A stretch of 64,000 nucleotides of DNA from Radicibacter daui (lineage in GTDB: Bacteria; Pseudomonadota; Alphaproteobacteria; Radicibacterales; Radicibacteraceae). The DNA lies in assembly GCA_030657355.1 (NCBI GenBank), contig CP131056.1, positions 823,001 to 887,000 on the forward strand, read 5' to 3'. The translations under genes and the position numbers were made by a program. Below, piece by piece: positions 33,086 through 42,445 of the stretch (the first letter of the stretch is position 1; each line of letters starts with the position of its first letter). The notes under the pieces are model-generated. The model worked only from the letters and a program-made list of their open reading frames with translations. It made no database searches and was not told the origin of the DNA.

Positions 33086-34522
33086 TCAGTCGACTGTGGT
33101 AATACGTAGCATGTTGGTGGTGCCGGCCTGTCCGAAAGGCACGCCGGCGGTGATCACCACCGAATCACCCGACTTGGCAAAACCCAGCGCCTTGGCAGTG
33201 TCGCGGGCCACCGGGCCGTATTTGGTGATGTGGTCGGATTCGTTGTTGACCACCGAGTGTACGCCGAAGCTCAGCATCATGCGGCGCGCCACGCGGAAGT
33301 TCGGCGTGATGCACAGGATGGGCTGGTGCGGACGCTCGCGGCAGGCGCGCAGCGTGGTGTAGCCGGAGGAGGTGTAGGTCACGATGCACTTGGCATCGAT
33401 GGTGATCGCCACCTGGTTGGCAGACGCCGTGATGGCATCCGCCAGCGTGTGCTCGGGCTCGACCTTGTTGCTGTCGATCATGTCGCGGTAGATCGGGTCG
33501 CTCTCAACCCGCTCGGCAATGCGGTTCATGATCGAGACGGCTTCGACCGGGTAGGAGCCGGCGGCGGTTTCGGCCGAGAGCATGACGGCGTCGGCGCCAT
33601 CGAACACGGCGGTCGCCACGTCGGAGGCTTCGGCGCGCGTCGGTGTCGGCGAGTTGACCATCGATTCCAGCATCTGGGTGGCGACGATCACCGGCTTGCC
33701 GGCCTGGCGGCAGGCGCGGACGATACGCTTCTGGATCGCCGGCACTTCTTCGGCCGGCATTTCGACGCCAAGGTCGCCGCGGGCGACCATCATGCCGTCC
33801 ACCAGCTTCACGATCTCGTCGAGATGCTTGATGGCCGACGGCTTTTCCATCTTGGCCAGGAGAGCAGCACGGCCCTTGATGAGCGAATGGCCAAGTTCGA
33901 TGTCTTCCGGGCGCTGCACGAAGGACATCGCGATCCAGTCCACACCGAGCTCGACGGCGAATTCCAGATCCTTGCGGTCCTTCTCGGTCAGCGCGTCGAG
34001 CGGCAGGATGACGCCCGGCACGTTCACGCCCTTGCGGTCCGACAGCTTGCGGCCGACGGTCACTTCGCATTCGGCATGGTCGGGGCCGTGGCTGATCACG
34101 CGCAGGCGCACATTGCCATCATCGAGCAGCAGGTCGGTGCCGTCTTCCAGCGCCGCGAAGATTTCCGGGTGCGGCAGTTGCACACGCTCGGTGTTGCCCA
34201 GGGCCGGATCGAGGTCGAGGCGGAACTTCTGGCCGGGGACCAGTTCGATCTTGCCTTCGGCGAACTTGCCCACGCGCAGCTTCGGGCCCTGCAGGTCGGC
34301 CATGATGGCGACGGGGCGGTTCAGCTCTTCTTCCATCTGCCGGATCGCGCGGTAGCGCTCGGCATGATCTTCGTGGGCGCCGTGGCTGAAATTCAGGCGG
34401 AAGACATCCACGCCAGCTTCAAGGAGCCGCCGGATCATTTCCGGGCTGCTGGAGACGGGACCGATGGTGGCAACGATCTTGGTATTCCGGGAGCGACGAA
34501 GACCGGAACGGGGGAGGGTCAT
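33086..34522 (-). CDS. pyk: Pyruvate kinase
   Basis: Last step of glycolysis, phosphoenolpyruvate plus ADP to pyruvate plus ATP. The 478-aa protein shows TKIVATIGPVSSSPEMI, DVFRLNFSHGAHEDH, the active-site signature AIMVARGDLGVEMP (read as GMMVARGDLGVEMP) and the activator-binding C-terminal domain. GAGGCGG precedes the ATG. It is monocistronic with a strong terminator. Confidence 0.97.
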   Translation of the reverse strand: MTLPRSGLRRSRNTKIVATIGPVSSSPEMIRRLLEAGVDVFRLNFSHGAHEDHAERYRAIRQMEEELNRPVAIMADLQGPKLRVGKFAEGKIELVPGQKFRLDLDPALGNTERVQLPHPEIFAALEDGTDLLLDDGNVRLRVISHGPDHAECEVTVGRKLSDRKGVNVPGVILPLDALTEKDRKDLEFAVELGVDWIAMSFVQRPEDIELGHSLIKGRAALLAKMEKPSAIKHLDEIVKLVDGMMVARGDLGVEMPAEEVPAIQKRIVRACRQAGKPVIVATQMLESMVNSPTPTRAEASDVATAVFDGADAVMLSAETAAGSYPVEAVSIMNRIAERVESDPIYRDMIDSNKVEPEHTLADAITASANQVAITIDAKCIVTYTSSGYTTLRACRERPHQPILCITPNFRVARRMMLSFGVHSVVNNESDHITKYGPVARDTAKALGFAKSGDSVVITAGVPFGQAGTTNMLRITTVD

Positions 34523-34692
34523 GTGACCGCCTCTTCACCTGGCTAGCGTGGCAGAAACGAACGGCTTTGAAACAGAGGTAAGCGGTTCCGTGTAGGCCGA
34601 TGGGTGCCCCGCTTTGGGCAGGTTGTCAATGCCGGGGTGATGTTGCAACGCAAGAAAACGAAACGGAAGAAAGGAAAAAACTCTTTCGAATG

Positions 34693-35790
34693 TCATAAAA
34701 ATGATAACTGTTCGCCTGCTCTCGGCGGGCGCCGGAAAAGACCGGTTTCGAACCGCCAGGCCCGATCCGTAAGCCCGTTTCGTTTCCTGGCCAGTAAATG
34801 GCGTGCCCTGATCTGCTGCGCATATGGCCCGTCACCCACCATGCGGTGGCCGAAGCGGGAATCATAAAGCGCGCCGCCCCGGCACTGCTTCATCAGGCTG
34901 AGCACGCGCGCCTGCCGGTCGGGGAAATGGGCGCCGAGCCATTCCTCGAACAGTGGTCCGATCTCCAGCGGCAGGCGCAGCAGCACATAACTCGCGCTGG
35001 AGGCGCCGGCCTCGGCCGCTGCTTCCAGCAGGGATTCGATTTCATGATCGTTAAGCCCGGGGATAAGCGGGCTTGTCAGCACCGCCACCGGAATGCCGGC
35101 GGCGCTGAGCTGCCTCACCGCCTCAAGCCGGCGCCGCGGGCTGGAGGCACGGGGCTCCATGACGCGGGCAAGGTGCCCGTCGAGCGTGGTCACGGAAACG
35201 CAAACCGCCGCCAGCCGCTTTTCGGCCATCGGTGCCAGCAGGTCGATATCGCGAGCAACCAGTGCCGATTTGGTGATGATGCCGAGCGGCTGGTTGAACT
35301 CGGCCATCACCTCGATGATCCGCCGCGTCAGCCGCTGCTGGCGCTCGACCGGCTGATAGGGGTCAGTGTTGCTACCGAGGGCGATGGGCTGGCACTGGTA
35401 TCCGGGCTTGCTGAGCGCGGCTTCCAGCAGGCGGGGGGCTTCCGGTTTGAAAAACAGCCGGGTTTCGAAATCGAGGCCCGGCGAAAGTCCGAGCCAGGCA
35501 TGGGTGGGGCGGGCAAAACAATAGATGCAGCCATGCTCGCAGCCCCGATAGGGGTTGAGAGACTGCTCGAAGGGGATGTCCGGGCTGTCGTTGCGGGTGA
35601 TGATGGTGCGTGCCCTGTCGGGCTCCAGCGTGGTGGCGAAGGGCGGGACCTCTTCTTCCCCCTCCTGCTGCCATCCATCGTCAAAGCTCTCGCGCTGCGT
35701 CGCCTCGAAGCGCCCGTCCCGGTTGGAGACGGCGCCGCGCCCCTTGAGCGCGTCGGTGCCCTGCTTGAGATGGTGCGGCGAGTTATCCAT
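34693..35790 (-). CDS. PA0069-family radical SAM protein
   Basis: The cluster motif CEHGCIYC (CxxxCxxC) follows the conserved SLNPYRGCEHG; further family features are LALGSNTDPYQP-type (read IALGSNTDPYQPVERQ), PLGIITKSALVARDID and SVTTLDGHLARVMEPRA. These identify the PA0069/SplB-like group of radical SAM enzymes, whose substrate is unknown; a DNA-photoproduct-lyase-like role has been suggested for relatives. ATG 35790 was chosen over the TTG at 35820; the product is 365 aa. It is downstream of moaB on the same strand. Confidence 0.88.
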   Translation of the reverse strand: MDNSPHHLKQGTDALKGRGAVSNRDGRFEATQRESFDDGWQQEGEEEVPPFATTLEPDRARTIITRNDSPDIPFEQSLNPYRGCEHGCIYCFARPTHAWLGLSPGLDFETRLFFKPEAPRLLEAALSKPGYQCQPIALGSNTDPYQPVERQQRLTRRIIEVMAEFNQPLGIITKSALVARDIDLLAPMAEKRLAAVCVSVTTLDGHLARVMEPRASSPRRRLEAVRQLSAAGIPVAVLTSPLIPGLNDHEIESLLEAAAEAGASSASYVLLRLPLEIGPLFEEWLGAHFPDRQARVLSLMKQCRGGALYDSRFGHRMVGDGPYAQQIRARHLLARKRNGLTDRAWRFETGLFRRPPRAGEQLSFL

Positions 35791-35854
35791 GCCGGCGAGT
35801 ATAGCGCCGACATGGAACAAAACAAGAACATCAGTGGATGGCGGAAGCCTCTCC

Positions 35855-36409
35855 TTAGCGCTCGCGCAGACGGGGCATCAGTTCCACGAAATTGCAGGGC
35901 CGGTGGCGGATATCGAGCTGCCAGCGCAGAATCTCGTCCCAGCCGTCACGGCAGGCGCCGGTGCTGCCGGGCAGGGCGAACAGATAGGTGCCGCGGGCAA
36001 CGCCGGCGGTAGCGCGGGACTGGATGGTTGAGCTGCCGATCTTGGCAAGGCTTATCCAGCGGAACATCTCGCCGAAGCCGGCGATCTCCTTTTCCCATAC
36101 CCGGGCAAAGGCTTCCGGTGTCACGTCGCGGCCGGTCACTCCGGTGCCCCCGGTGGTGATGACCACATCCACCTGCTCGTCGTCGATCCAGCCATTGAGG
36201 GCGGCGACGATGGCATCCGCGTCGTCCTTGATGATCGCGCGGGCTGCCAGCACGTGGCCAGCCTCTTTCAGCCGGGCCACCAGTGTGTCGCCGGAGGTGT
36301 CGTTGGCGGCGGTGCGTGTATCTGAGATGGTGGCGACGGCGATGCGCACGGGCACGAAGGTGCGGGCAGTATCGATCCGGGAGGCGGGATCAACGGTCTT
36401 GTCGGTCAT
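35855..36409 (-). CDS. moaB: Molybdenum cofactor biosynthesis protein B
   Basis: MogA/MoaB-fold protein that adenylates or handles molybdopterin in cofactor synthesis. Of 184 aa, it contains VATISDTRTAANDTSGD, the molybdopterin-binding VVITTGGTGVTGRDVTPEA and the C-terminal FALPGSTGACRDGWDEIL. It is preceded by a 22-base palindrome directly ahead of its ribosome site. Other moa/moe genes are not in this window. Confidence 0.94.
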   Translation of the reverse strand: MTDKTVDPASRIDTARTFVPVRIAVATISDTRTAANDTSGDTLVARLKEAGHVLAARAIIKDDADAIVAALNGWIDDEQVDVVITTGGTGVTGRDVTPEAFARVWEKEIAGFGEMFRWISLAKIGSSTIQSRATAGVARGTYLFALPGSTGACRDGWDEILRWQLDIRHRPCNFVELMPRLRER

Positions 36410-36418
36410 GGCTCACTC

Positions 36419-36440
36419 ACTTGCCGGCGGGCCGGCAAGT
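36419..36440. promoter_or_regulatory. 22-base palindrome before moaB
   Basis: ACTTGCCGGC and GCCGGCAAGT are exact reverse complements with a 2-base centre. The hairpin sits between the transglycosylase stop and the moaB start, about 10 bases from the moaB ATG. There is no T-tract, so it may be a processing/attenuation hairpin or a protein-binding site rather than a terminator. Confidence 0.4.
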
Positions 36441-36463
36441 GCAGGTGAGGCAGCCTGCCGGCG

Positions 36464-38374
36464 TCAGGTTTGCGGTTCTTCCACCACGAAGCGCGCCGTC
36501 GGGGCGCCGGGCGGAATATAGGTCGGCCAGTCACCCTGAACGATCTGGTCCAGGCTGGTGGAAGGCTGGCCGAAGCGCTGCTGGTAAAGCCAGTAGTTGG
36601 CCAGCACATGCAGCACATGAACCCGCGTCTCTTCAACCGGTATCATCTCGATATAGAGCAGCGGGTCCTTGGATTTGATCTGGCTGTCCCAGCGCTTCAG
36701 GTTACCGGGGCCGCCATTGTAGGCGATCGCCATCTTGATGAGGTTGCCTTCGATGCCCGGCAGCGTCAGCAGCTCGCTGATATAGGCATCTCCGATGATC
36801 GTGCTGTTCAGCGGATCGCGCAGATCGCTGATCACGTTCGTGGACAGGCCTGCCGAGCCGGCGACGTAGCGCGCCGTCATCGGCATGATCTGCATCAGGC
36901 CGATCGCGCCGGCGCCGCTGCGGGCTTCGGGCTCGAAACGGGATTCGCGCTTCATGAAGGCGAGCACCAGTGCCGGGTCCACCTGATAGCCGCCGGGCGG
37001 CGTCCAGGACGGAACCGGATAGAGCGCGTCGTCGAAATAACCACCATCCTGCCGGGTGAAGGTGTTGCCCAGCATCAGCGACAGGCGCGGCAGGCGGCCG
37101 TAATCGGCCAGCGCCACCAGCCCTTCGGTGACGAGATAGTCACCGGCCGGATCGATGCGCTTCAGCTCTTCTTCCGCCAGCTCGCGCTGGCCGACCTGCA
37201 GCAGCGCAATGGCGCGGAAGGCACCCGGGCGCTTGGCAAGCGCGGTGATATGCGCATGGGTAAGGGCCGGCGCATGCCAGTTGAAATCCAGATCGGTGCC
37301 CAGCCAGCGCGCGGCGATCAGCCCATAGAAGGTGTGCGGCCAGGCCGCGGCATCTTCCAGATGCCGGGTTACCTCGTCGCCCTTGTGCATGCGCAGCGCC
37401 GTGCGCGCCGCCCAGTAGGCGCCGGCAGAACGGTCCCAGGCCGAGGCCCAGTTGGAATTCGAGAGGCTGTCGAAGAACGGATAGGCCTGCTGGTACTTGC
37501 CCAGACGCCAGGCAGCAAGGCCGCCATACCACAGCCCGCCCGGCGCCACTTCGCCTTCACCCGCCAGCAGGCCCTTGGCGGCGGCAAGCGCCGCTGCGTC
37601 CTGGCCCCGACGGAAGAAGATTTCCGCAAGGCGCCCCAGCAGCTGGTTGGCATCGGCGTCGTCGATCTCGCTGCGATGGGACAGCAGGAAGGAAGAGGCC
37701 TTGGCATAAGCACGGCGCGAGACCATGTCACGCGCCTGAACCAGATATTCCTGCGAACGCCTGTTCGCCGCCGCATCCAGCGTGGTGTTGGAAATCACCG
37801 CCGGGGGCGCGAAGCCGAACGCCTCGATATTGCCTTCCGAGATGACGGACGGCGTTGCCGGGCGCTTCGGACCGGCAACGCCGGCGGGTTTTCGCTTGAG
37901 TGCCAGCGAATAGACACGGTCTGCCCCGGGCAGGTCGTTATAGCGCTTCAGCCAAGCGGTCAGCTCCTCGTAGGTGGAGGTCCAGCCATCGGGATGCATG
38001 TAACGCTGATAGAGCACATAGCCCATCAGGCGCTTGTCGGTGACCTGGGCAATCAGCTTGTCGGCCGTATCCCAGTCGGCATCGTCCTGCGCATCGAAAA
38101 TCTGCTTGTAGCGCTCGATATCGGACGCGCTGAGGCCGACATTGCCGAAACTCACCTTGCCCGGCAGCAAATGCCCCGGATTGAGTGCCGCGATCTGCAC
38201 TTCGCCATCGGCGTGGGCGCTCGCCGGCAGGATTGCCGGGGCCGCCACCAGTGCCGCAAGGCACGCGCCCGCAACCAAGGTAGCGCGCACAGTCCTTGCG
38301 ACAGTGCGAAACGCCTCCCCCGGCCGGAAGCCAGCAAAGGCTCCAGCGCTGCTTTTGGACCAGTCTTTTTTCAC
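36464..38374 (-). CDS. slt: Soluble lytic murein transglycosylase
   Basis: Periplasmic enzyme that cleaves murein glycan strands with 1,6-anhydro product. I start at GTG 38374 (VKKDWSKSS...), which places a twin-basic stretch and signal peptide (LVAGACLAALVAAPAILPASAHA) at the N-terminus; the longer frame to 38656 adds unrelated residues. The product is about 636 aa. A helical superhelix of ~400 residues is followed by the SLT catalytic domain with ALVLAFMKRESRFEP (catalytic Glu), GAIGLMQIMPMTA and AYNGGPGNL. It is downstream of the uracil-DNA glycosylase and upstream of moaB. Confidence 0.92.
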   Translation of the reverse strand: MKKDWSKSSAGAFAGFRPGEAFRTVARTVRATLVAGACLAALVAAPAILPASAHADGEVQIAALNPGHLLPGKVSFGNVGLSASDIERYKQIFDAQDDADWDTADKLIAQVTDKRLMGYVLYQRYMHPDGWTSTYEELTAWLKRYNDLPGADRVYSLALKRKPAGVAGPKRPATPSVISEGNIEAFGFAPPAVISNTTLDAAANRRSQEYLVQARDMVSRRAYAKASSFLLSHRSEIDDADANQLLGRLAEIFFRRGQDAAALAAAKGLLAGEGEVAPGGLWYGGLAAWRLGKYQQAYPFFDSLSNSNWASAWDRSAGAYWAARTALRMHKGDEVTRHLEDAAAWPHTFYGLIAARWLGTDLDFNWHAPALTHAHITALAKRPGAFRAIALLQVGQRELAEEELKRIDPAGDYLVTEGLVALADYGRLPRLSLMLGNTFTRQDGGYFDDALYPVPSWTPPGGYQVDPALVLAFMKRESRFEPEARSGAGAIGLMQIMPMTARYVAGSAGLSTNVISDLRDPLNSTIIGDAYISELLTLPGIEGNLIKMAIAYNGGPGNLKRWDSQIKSKDPLLYIEMIPVEETRVHVLHVLANYWLYQQRFGQPSTSLDQIVQGDWPTYIPPGAPTARFVVEEPQT

Positions 38375-38543
38375 GCGTCGTTGCGCCTCTTGGTTTGTAA
38401 TCGCGTCCCACGACACCAGGATCGCGATCTGTTGTCTTCCCCGCCGGATATGATCGGCGGTTGCTATCGGCTCGCTGTCAAAGCCAGCATTTGAGCCAAA
38501 TAACCAGTATTCGAGCGGGCTCCGCCGAAACTGGTGACCTGAA

Positions 38544-38620
38544 CCTCCCGACGGGAGGAACGCTGCCGGCCGGTGCCTTGTGGAAAGGCCCTGTTGGAGA
38601 CTCCCGAAAAGGGTCGGGAG
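38544..38620. repeat. Pair of related hairpins before slt
   Basis: CCTCCCG/CGGGAGG (38544-38558) and CTCCCGA/TCGGGAG (38601-38620) each form a palindrome, and both continue into GGAACG. They lie in the 291-base space between the glycosylase stop and slt. A duplicated regulatory or RNA structure is possible; neither has a good T-tract. Confidence 0.4.
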
Positions 38621-38665
38621 GAACGGCGGACACGTGCTGCGTTGGTCGCACAACACTCCATGCAG

Positions 38666-39583
38666 TCAGAACTCCTCTCCCAGCCTGGTCTTCAGTGTCA
38701 AGACATCCTTCCAGGCAAATTTCTTCATTTCGTTATTTCTCAATAGATAAGCCGGATGGTAGGTGGGCATGATTTCCGTGGTTTTGGCCCCTTGCGGGAG
38801 CGGAAACCACTTTCCGCGCAAGCGAGTGATTCCCTCCGACCGGCCCAGCAGCGACTTCGCCGCCGTGCCGCCGAGAGCGACCACGAAACGCGGATTCACC
38901 AGCTCGATATGGCGCAGGCAAAACGGCAAACACGCTGCAATTTCAGCATCTTGAGGCGTGCGGTTGCCGGGGGGGCGCCAGGGCAGGATGTTGGTGATGT
39001 AATAGCTCTCGCGCGTCATGCCTATGAAGCCGAGCATACGTTCCAGCAATTTTCCGCTTTGGCCGACAAAGGGTTTGCCCTGCCGGTCCTCTTCCTCGCC
39101 CGGCGCCTCGCCGATGAACATGACGCGCGCTTCAGGGTTGCCATCGGCGAAAACCAGATTGGTGGCGGTGCGCTTCAGCGAGCAGCCTTCAAAGGCGGCG
39201 AGCGCCTCCTTGAGTTCCTCGATGGTGTTGGCTTTTGCCGCAGCGTGGCGTGCGGTCTCTACCGCTTCGGTCGGCGCGCGCGGAGCCGCCGCAGGGGCCG
39301 CGGCGAGCGGCCCGGGGCCAGATGCTGCGGCAGGGCTGCGCTGGGCCGGTGCGGAGGTTTGTTGAGGGGCGGGTTGGCGAAGGGCGGTGCCGGCCATGGA
39401 GGGTGCCGGACGTGCCGGCCGGGCGAGAACCGGTTCAGTCGGACCCAGCGCCGTGCGGTCAACCGGCTCGTCGCCGATCAGGCAGTCGATGCCCGCCTCT
39501 CCATACCATGCCAATAGCGCCGCCAGCGTTCTGGCATCGCTTGCAGGGTAGGTCGGACCTGTGGGAGGGGCGGAGTGGGGCAT
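38666..39583 (-). CDS. Uracil-DNA glycosylase, family 4-like
   Basis: Base-excision repair enzyme removing uracil from DNA. The 305-aa protein has a variable Ala/Pro-rich N-terminal ~110 residues, then motif [18 protein letters not shown], the strand [13 protein letters not shown] and motif [12 protein letters not shown]. Family 4 enzymes carry four Fe-S Cys. Here the first reads Phe (FEGC) and the KCRPPGN-type Cys reads Trp, leaving two of four, so the cluster is probably absent. It is divergent from the TPR gene, a typical alphaproteobacterial neighbourhood with ispE. Confidence 0.9.
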   Translation of the reverse strand: MPHSAPPTGPTYPASDARTLAALLAWYGEAGIDCLIGDEPVDRTALGPTEPVLARPARPAPSMAGTALRQPAPQQTSAPAQRSPAAASGPGPLAAAPAAAPRAPTEAVETARHAAAKANTIEELKEALAAFEGCSLKRTATNLVFADGNPEARVMFIGEAPGEEEDRQGKPFVGQSGKLLERMLGFIGMTRESYYITNILPWRPPGNRTPQDAEIAACLPFCLRHIELVNPRFVVALGGTAAKSLLGRSEGITRLRGKWFPLPQGAKTTEIMPTYHPAYLLRNNEMKKFAWKDVLTLKTRLGEEF

Positions 39584-39850
39584 GATGTTCAGCGTGATCC
39601 TTGCCGCCCGCTTATGGCAATGATGAGGGCGGATTGTGGCGATCCTGTTGCCGGGTCCGGCCGCTTAACGTCAGGCCGGTCTCGCAGGTTCCGTGTTTAA
39701 ATGTCCTTCAGGGCCCCCTTCCGGCGCCGGGAGGGCGCATCGGAGCAGGAGAGGCAGTGGTCCGGTGGCTTTTGCCGACGCCAGTGGTCAGCAATCTGCC
39801 GCATCTCTAGTGGTTGTCGGCGGTGCCAGACCACAGCATAATGTGTTGCC

Positions 39851-41533
39851 ATGATTTTCAGAACTCTGACAACCCTGCTTGCGGGGGCCGGGCTTGCCGC
39901 CCTCTCCGCCACCGGGGCCGCCGCCTCCGCCGTGCAGCAGGCCGCGCCTTCTGCCAGCAGCCAGTTTCTGATAGCCCGCGCCGCGCAGGAGCAGGGCGAT
40001 TGGGGGCTCGCCGCCCAGTATTATCGCGGTGCCGTGGCTGCGGTGCCCGATAATGCGACGCTGCGTCAGACCGCGATACTCGCCCTGTTGATGTCCGGCC
40101 AGTTCAAGGAGGCCGTCGTGCTCGGCGGCGCCGCGGAAACCGAGCCGCTGCTCGGCTTTGTGCGGTATGCCGAGGCGCTCAAGGGTGAAAAATACAAGGC
40201 CGCAGCCGATTTCCTGGCGCCCGCCGCGTCCATGCCCATCGGTCGCGAACTGGCGGCCGGGCTGGGAGCCATCGCCCTGCGGCAGGCCGGCGACAAGGCC
40301 GGCGAGCAGAAGCAGCTGGCGGTTCTGGGCGCCAACGCCACCCAGTCGCCATTGCGTGCTTATGCCGAGGCGCTGATCGCCGACATGCGCGGTGATGGCG
40401 CTGCCGCCGTGACTGCCTATCAGCATGCCAACTCCGGCTCACCCTCGGTGCGCATTACTGAAGGATTGATCTCGGCCGCCCTGCGCAAGGGCGACAAGGC
40501 CGCCGCCAATGCGGCTTTTGCCGCGCTCAAGGAAGCACAGCGCAGCAATCCGCTGGTGGAAGATCTGGACCCGGCGCACCAGTCGGCCAAGCCGGCACCG
40601 ATGGTGGCAAATCCGCGCGATGCGGCAGGGGAGTGGCTCTACAGCCTTGCCGTCATCTCCCGCCAGCAATCCCCGGAACTGGCCGAGGTGATGGTGCGGC
40701 TGGCGCTGGATCTCAGGCCCGACTTTCCGCTCGCATCGGTTTTGCTGGGCGAACTGGTTGTCGACCGTGGCAGGCCGGATCTGGCGGTGCCGGTCTTCAA
40801 GCTGGCTGTTGACGGTGCCATGAAGCAGCGCGGGCCGGAAAGCGGCCTGCACCGGGCGGCCCGGCTGGAACTGGCGGATGCGCTTTATGATTCGGGCAGC
40901 CACCAGGAAGGGCTCGATGCGCTTTCCAAGCTGACCGAGCAGCGCCCCAACGATGCCGCCTTGCTGCTGCAGCTGGGTAATCTCGAGCGGCGCGAGAAGA
41001 ACGACAAGGCAGCCGACGCCGCCTATACCCGCGCCGAAGCCGCCTTCACCATGACCGGCCATGTGCCGTGGCGGCTTTATTATCTGCGGGCCATGGCACG
41101 CTTCAATCTTGGGGACTGGCAGGGCTGCGAGAAGGATCTGCTGACCGCCTTCAACATGCAGTCGGACGATCCCTACCTGCTTAACTTCCTGGGCTATTCC
41201 TGGATCGAGCGGGGTGAAAACCTGGATCGTGCCAAGGGCATGATCGAGAAGGCCGTGTCGCTGAAGCCCGATGATGGCTTCATCACCGACAGCCTTGGCT
41301 GGGCGGAATTCCAGATGGGTTCCTATGCCGATGCCGTGCGCCATCTTGAGCATGCGGTGACGCTGGAGCCGGTCGATTCTACCATCAACGACCATCTGGG
41401 CGATGCCTACTGGCGTGTCGGCCGCAAGACCGAGGCACGTTACCAGTGGGAGCGTGCAGCCGAGGAAGAAAAGGATGCGGACAAGGCAACCGCCATCCGC
41501 GCCAAGCTGACGGACGGCCTGAAACCGCTATGA
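39851..41533 (+). CDS. TPR-repeat periplasmic protein
   Basis: The 560-aa protein has an N-terminal signal peptide (MIFRTLTTLLAGAGLAALSA, cleavage near AAASA) and then helical pairs of TPR type, clearest at the C-terminal end: AALLLQLGNLERREKNDKAA, YLLNFLGYSWIERGENLDRA, GFITDSLGWAEFQMGSYADA, TINDHLGDAYWRVGRKTEA. It probably acts as a scaffold outside the cytoplasm. Its stop overlaps the ispE start (ATGA), so the two are translationally coupled. Confidence 0.85.
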   Translation: MIFRTLTTLLAGAGLAALSATGAAASAVQQAAPSASSQFLIARAAQEQGDWGLAAQYYRGAVAAVPDNATLRQTAILALLMSGQFKEAVVLGGAAETEPLLGFVRYAEALKGEKYKAAADFLAPAASMPIGRELAAGLGAIALRQAGDKAGEQKQLAVLGANATQSPLRAYAEALIADMRGDGAAAVTAYQHANSGSPSVRITEGLISAALRKGDKAAANAAFAALKEAQRSNPLVEDLDPAHQSAKPAPMVANPRDAAGEWLYSLAVISRQQSPELAEVMVRLALDLRPDFPLASVLLGELVVDRGRPDLAVPVFKLAVDGAMKQRGPESGLHRAARLELADALYDSGSHQEGLDALSKLTEQRPNDAALLLQLGNLERREKNDKAADAAYTRAEAAFTMTGHVPWRLYYLRAMARFNLGDWQGCEKDLLTAFNMQSDDPYLLNFLGYSWIERGENLDRAKGMIEKAVSLKPDDGFITDSLGWAEFQMGSYADAVRHLEHAVTLEPVDSTINDHLGDAYWRVGRKTEARYQWERAAEEEKDADKATAIRAKLTDGLKPL

Positions 41534-42426
41534 CCGCCGGTGTGCCCGGCGTGGCGCCGGACCAGCCTTTTTCCCGGTTGGCTCCGGCCAAGGTCAATCT
41601 GTGGCTGGAAGTGACCGGCCGCCGCCCGGATGGCTATCACGAACTCGACAGTCTGGTGGTGTTCGCCAGCTGGGGGGACCGGCTTGTCTGGGATCCTGCC
41701 CTGCCGGCAGGGGCTCTGCTCATAGACGGCACCTTTGCCGCGTTGATCCCGGCGAACGGTAACAATCTCATTGCCCGTGCTCATGAGGGTGCGGCAGAGA
41801 TATTTGGCCGCCCGGTCGAAGGTGGCTTCCGCCTGTCCAAGGAATTGCCGGTGGCTGCCGGCATCGGCGGGGGGTCTGCCGATGCAGCGGCAGCGCTGCG
41901 GCTTTTGGCCGATCTCTGGGAAATTTCAGCGGATGACCCGCGCTGGCTGCCGCTGTGCCGCCGGCTTGGCGCCGATGTGCCGGTGTGTTTCGGCGGCAAG
42001 CCCGCCCGGATGACCGGGGTGGGAGAAAAGCTGGAGCTTTTGCCTGCCGCACCTGCGCCTTTTGGCCTGTTGCTGGTCAATCCCCGCGTGCCGGTGGAAA
42101 CGCCGCCGGTGTTCAAGGCCCGTTCCGGCCCGTTCAGCCCGGCACGGCCGGCTCCGGTCTGGCCGGAAGATGCGGCTGGCTGGCTTGATCTGCTCAAGGG
42201 ACGCCGCAACGATCTGGAAGCGCCCGCCATCAGCCTGCATCCGGTGATTGCCGGGGTTCTGGAAGGGCTGCGGGCACTGCCGCAGGTTTTGCTCGCCCGG
42301 ATGTCCGGCAGCGGCGGTACGTGTTTTGCGCTGTTTGCTGACCCGGCATTGGCCAGCGCGGCGGCCAGCCAGCTCACCGCATCGCATCCGCACTGGTGGG
42401 TTGCGGCCGGCGCGCTTCAGGACTGA
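41530..42426 (+). CDS. ispE: 4-diphosphocytidyl-2-C-methyl-D-erythritol kinase
   Basis: GHMP-family kinase of the MEP isoprenoid pathway. ATG 41530 overlaps the preceding TGA (ATGA) and gives 298 aa. Signs are APAKVNLWLEVTGRRPDGYHELDSLV (in part), the ATP-binding LPVAAGIGGGSADAAAALR and the C-terminal MSGSGGTCFALF. The upstream extension of this frame to 41446 only overlaps the TPR gene. Confidence 0.96.
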   Translation: MTAGVPGVAPDQPFSRLAPAKVNLWLEVTGRRPDGYHELDSLVVFASWGDRLVWDPALPAGALLIDGTFAALIPANGNNLIARAHEGAAEIFGRPVEGGFRLSKELPVAAGIGGGSADAAAALRLLADLWEISADDPRWLPLCRRLGADVPVCFGGKPARMTGVGEKLELLPAAPAPFGLLLVNPRVPVETPPVFKARSGPFSPARPAPVWPEDAAGWLDLLKGRRNDLEAPAISLHPVIAGVLEGLRALPQVLLARMSGSGGTCFALFADPALASAAASQLTASHPHWWVAAGALQD

Positions 42427-42445
42427 CGGGGCAAGCCCGCCCGGA

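Noticed and set aside
36470-38494. 674-residue open frame on the plus strand
   Set aside because: Antisense to the lytic transglycosylase, which has a full catalytic domain and signal peptide.
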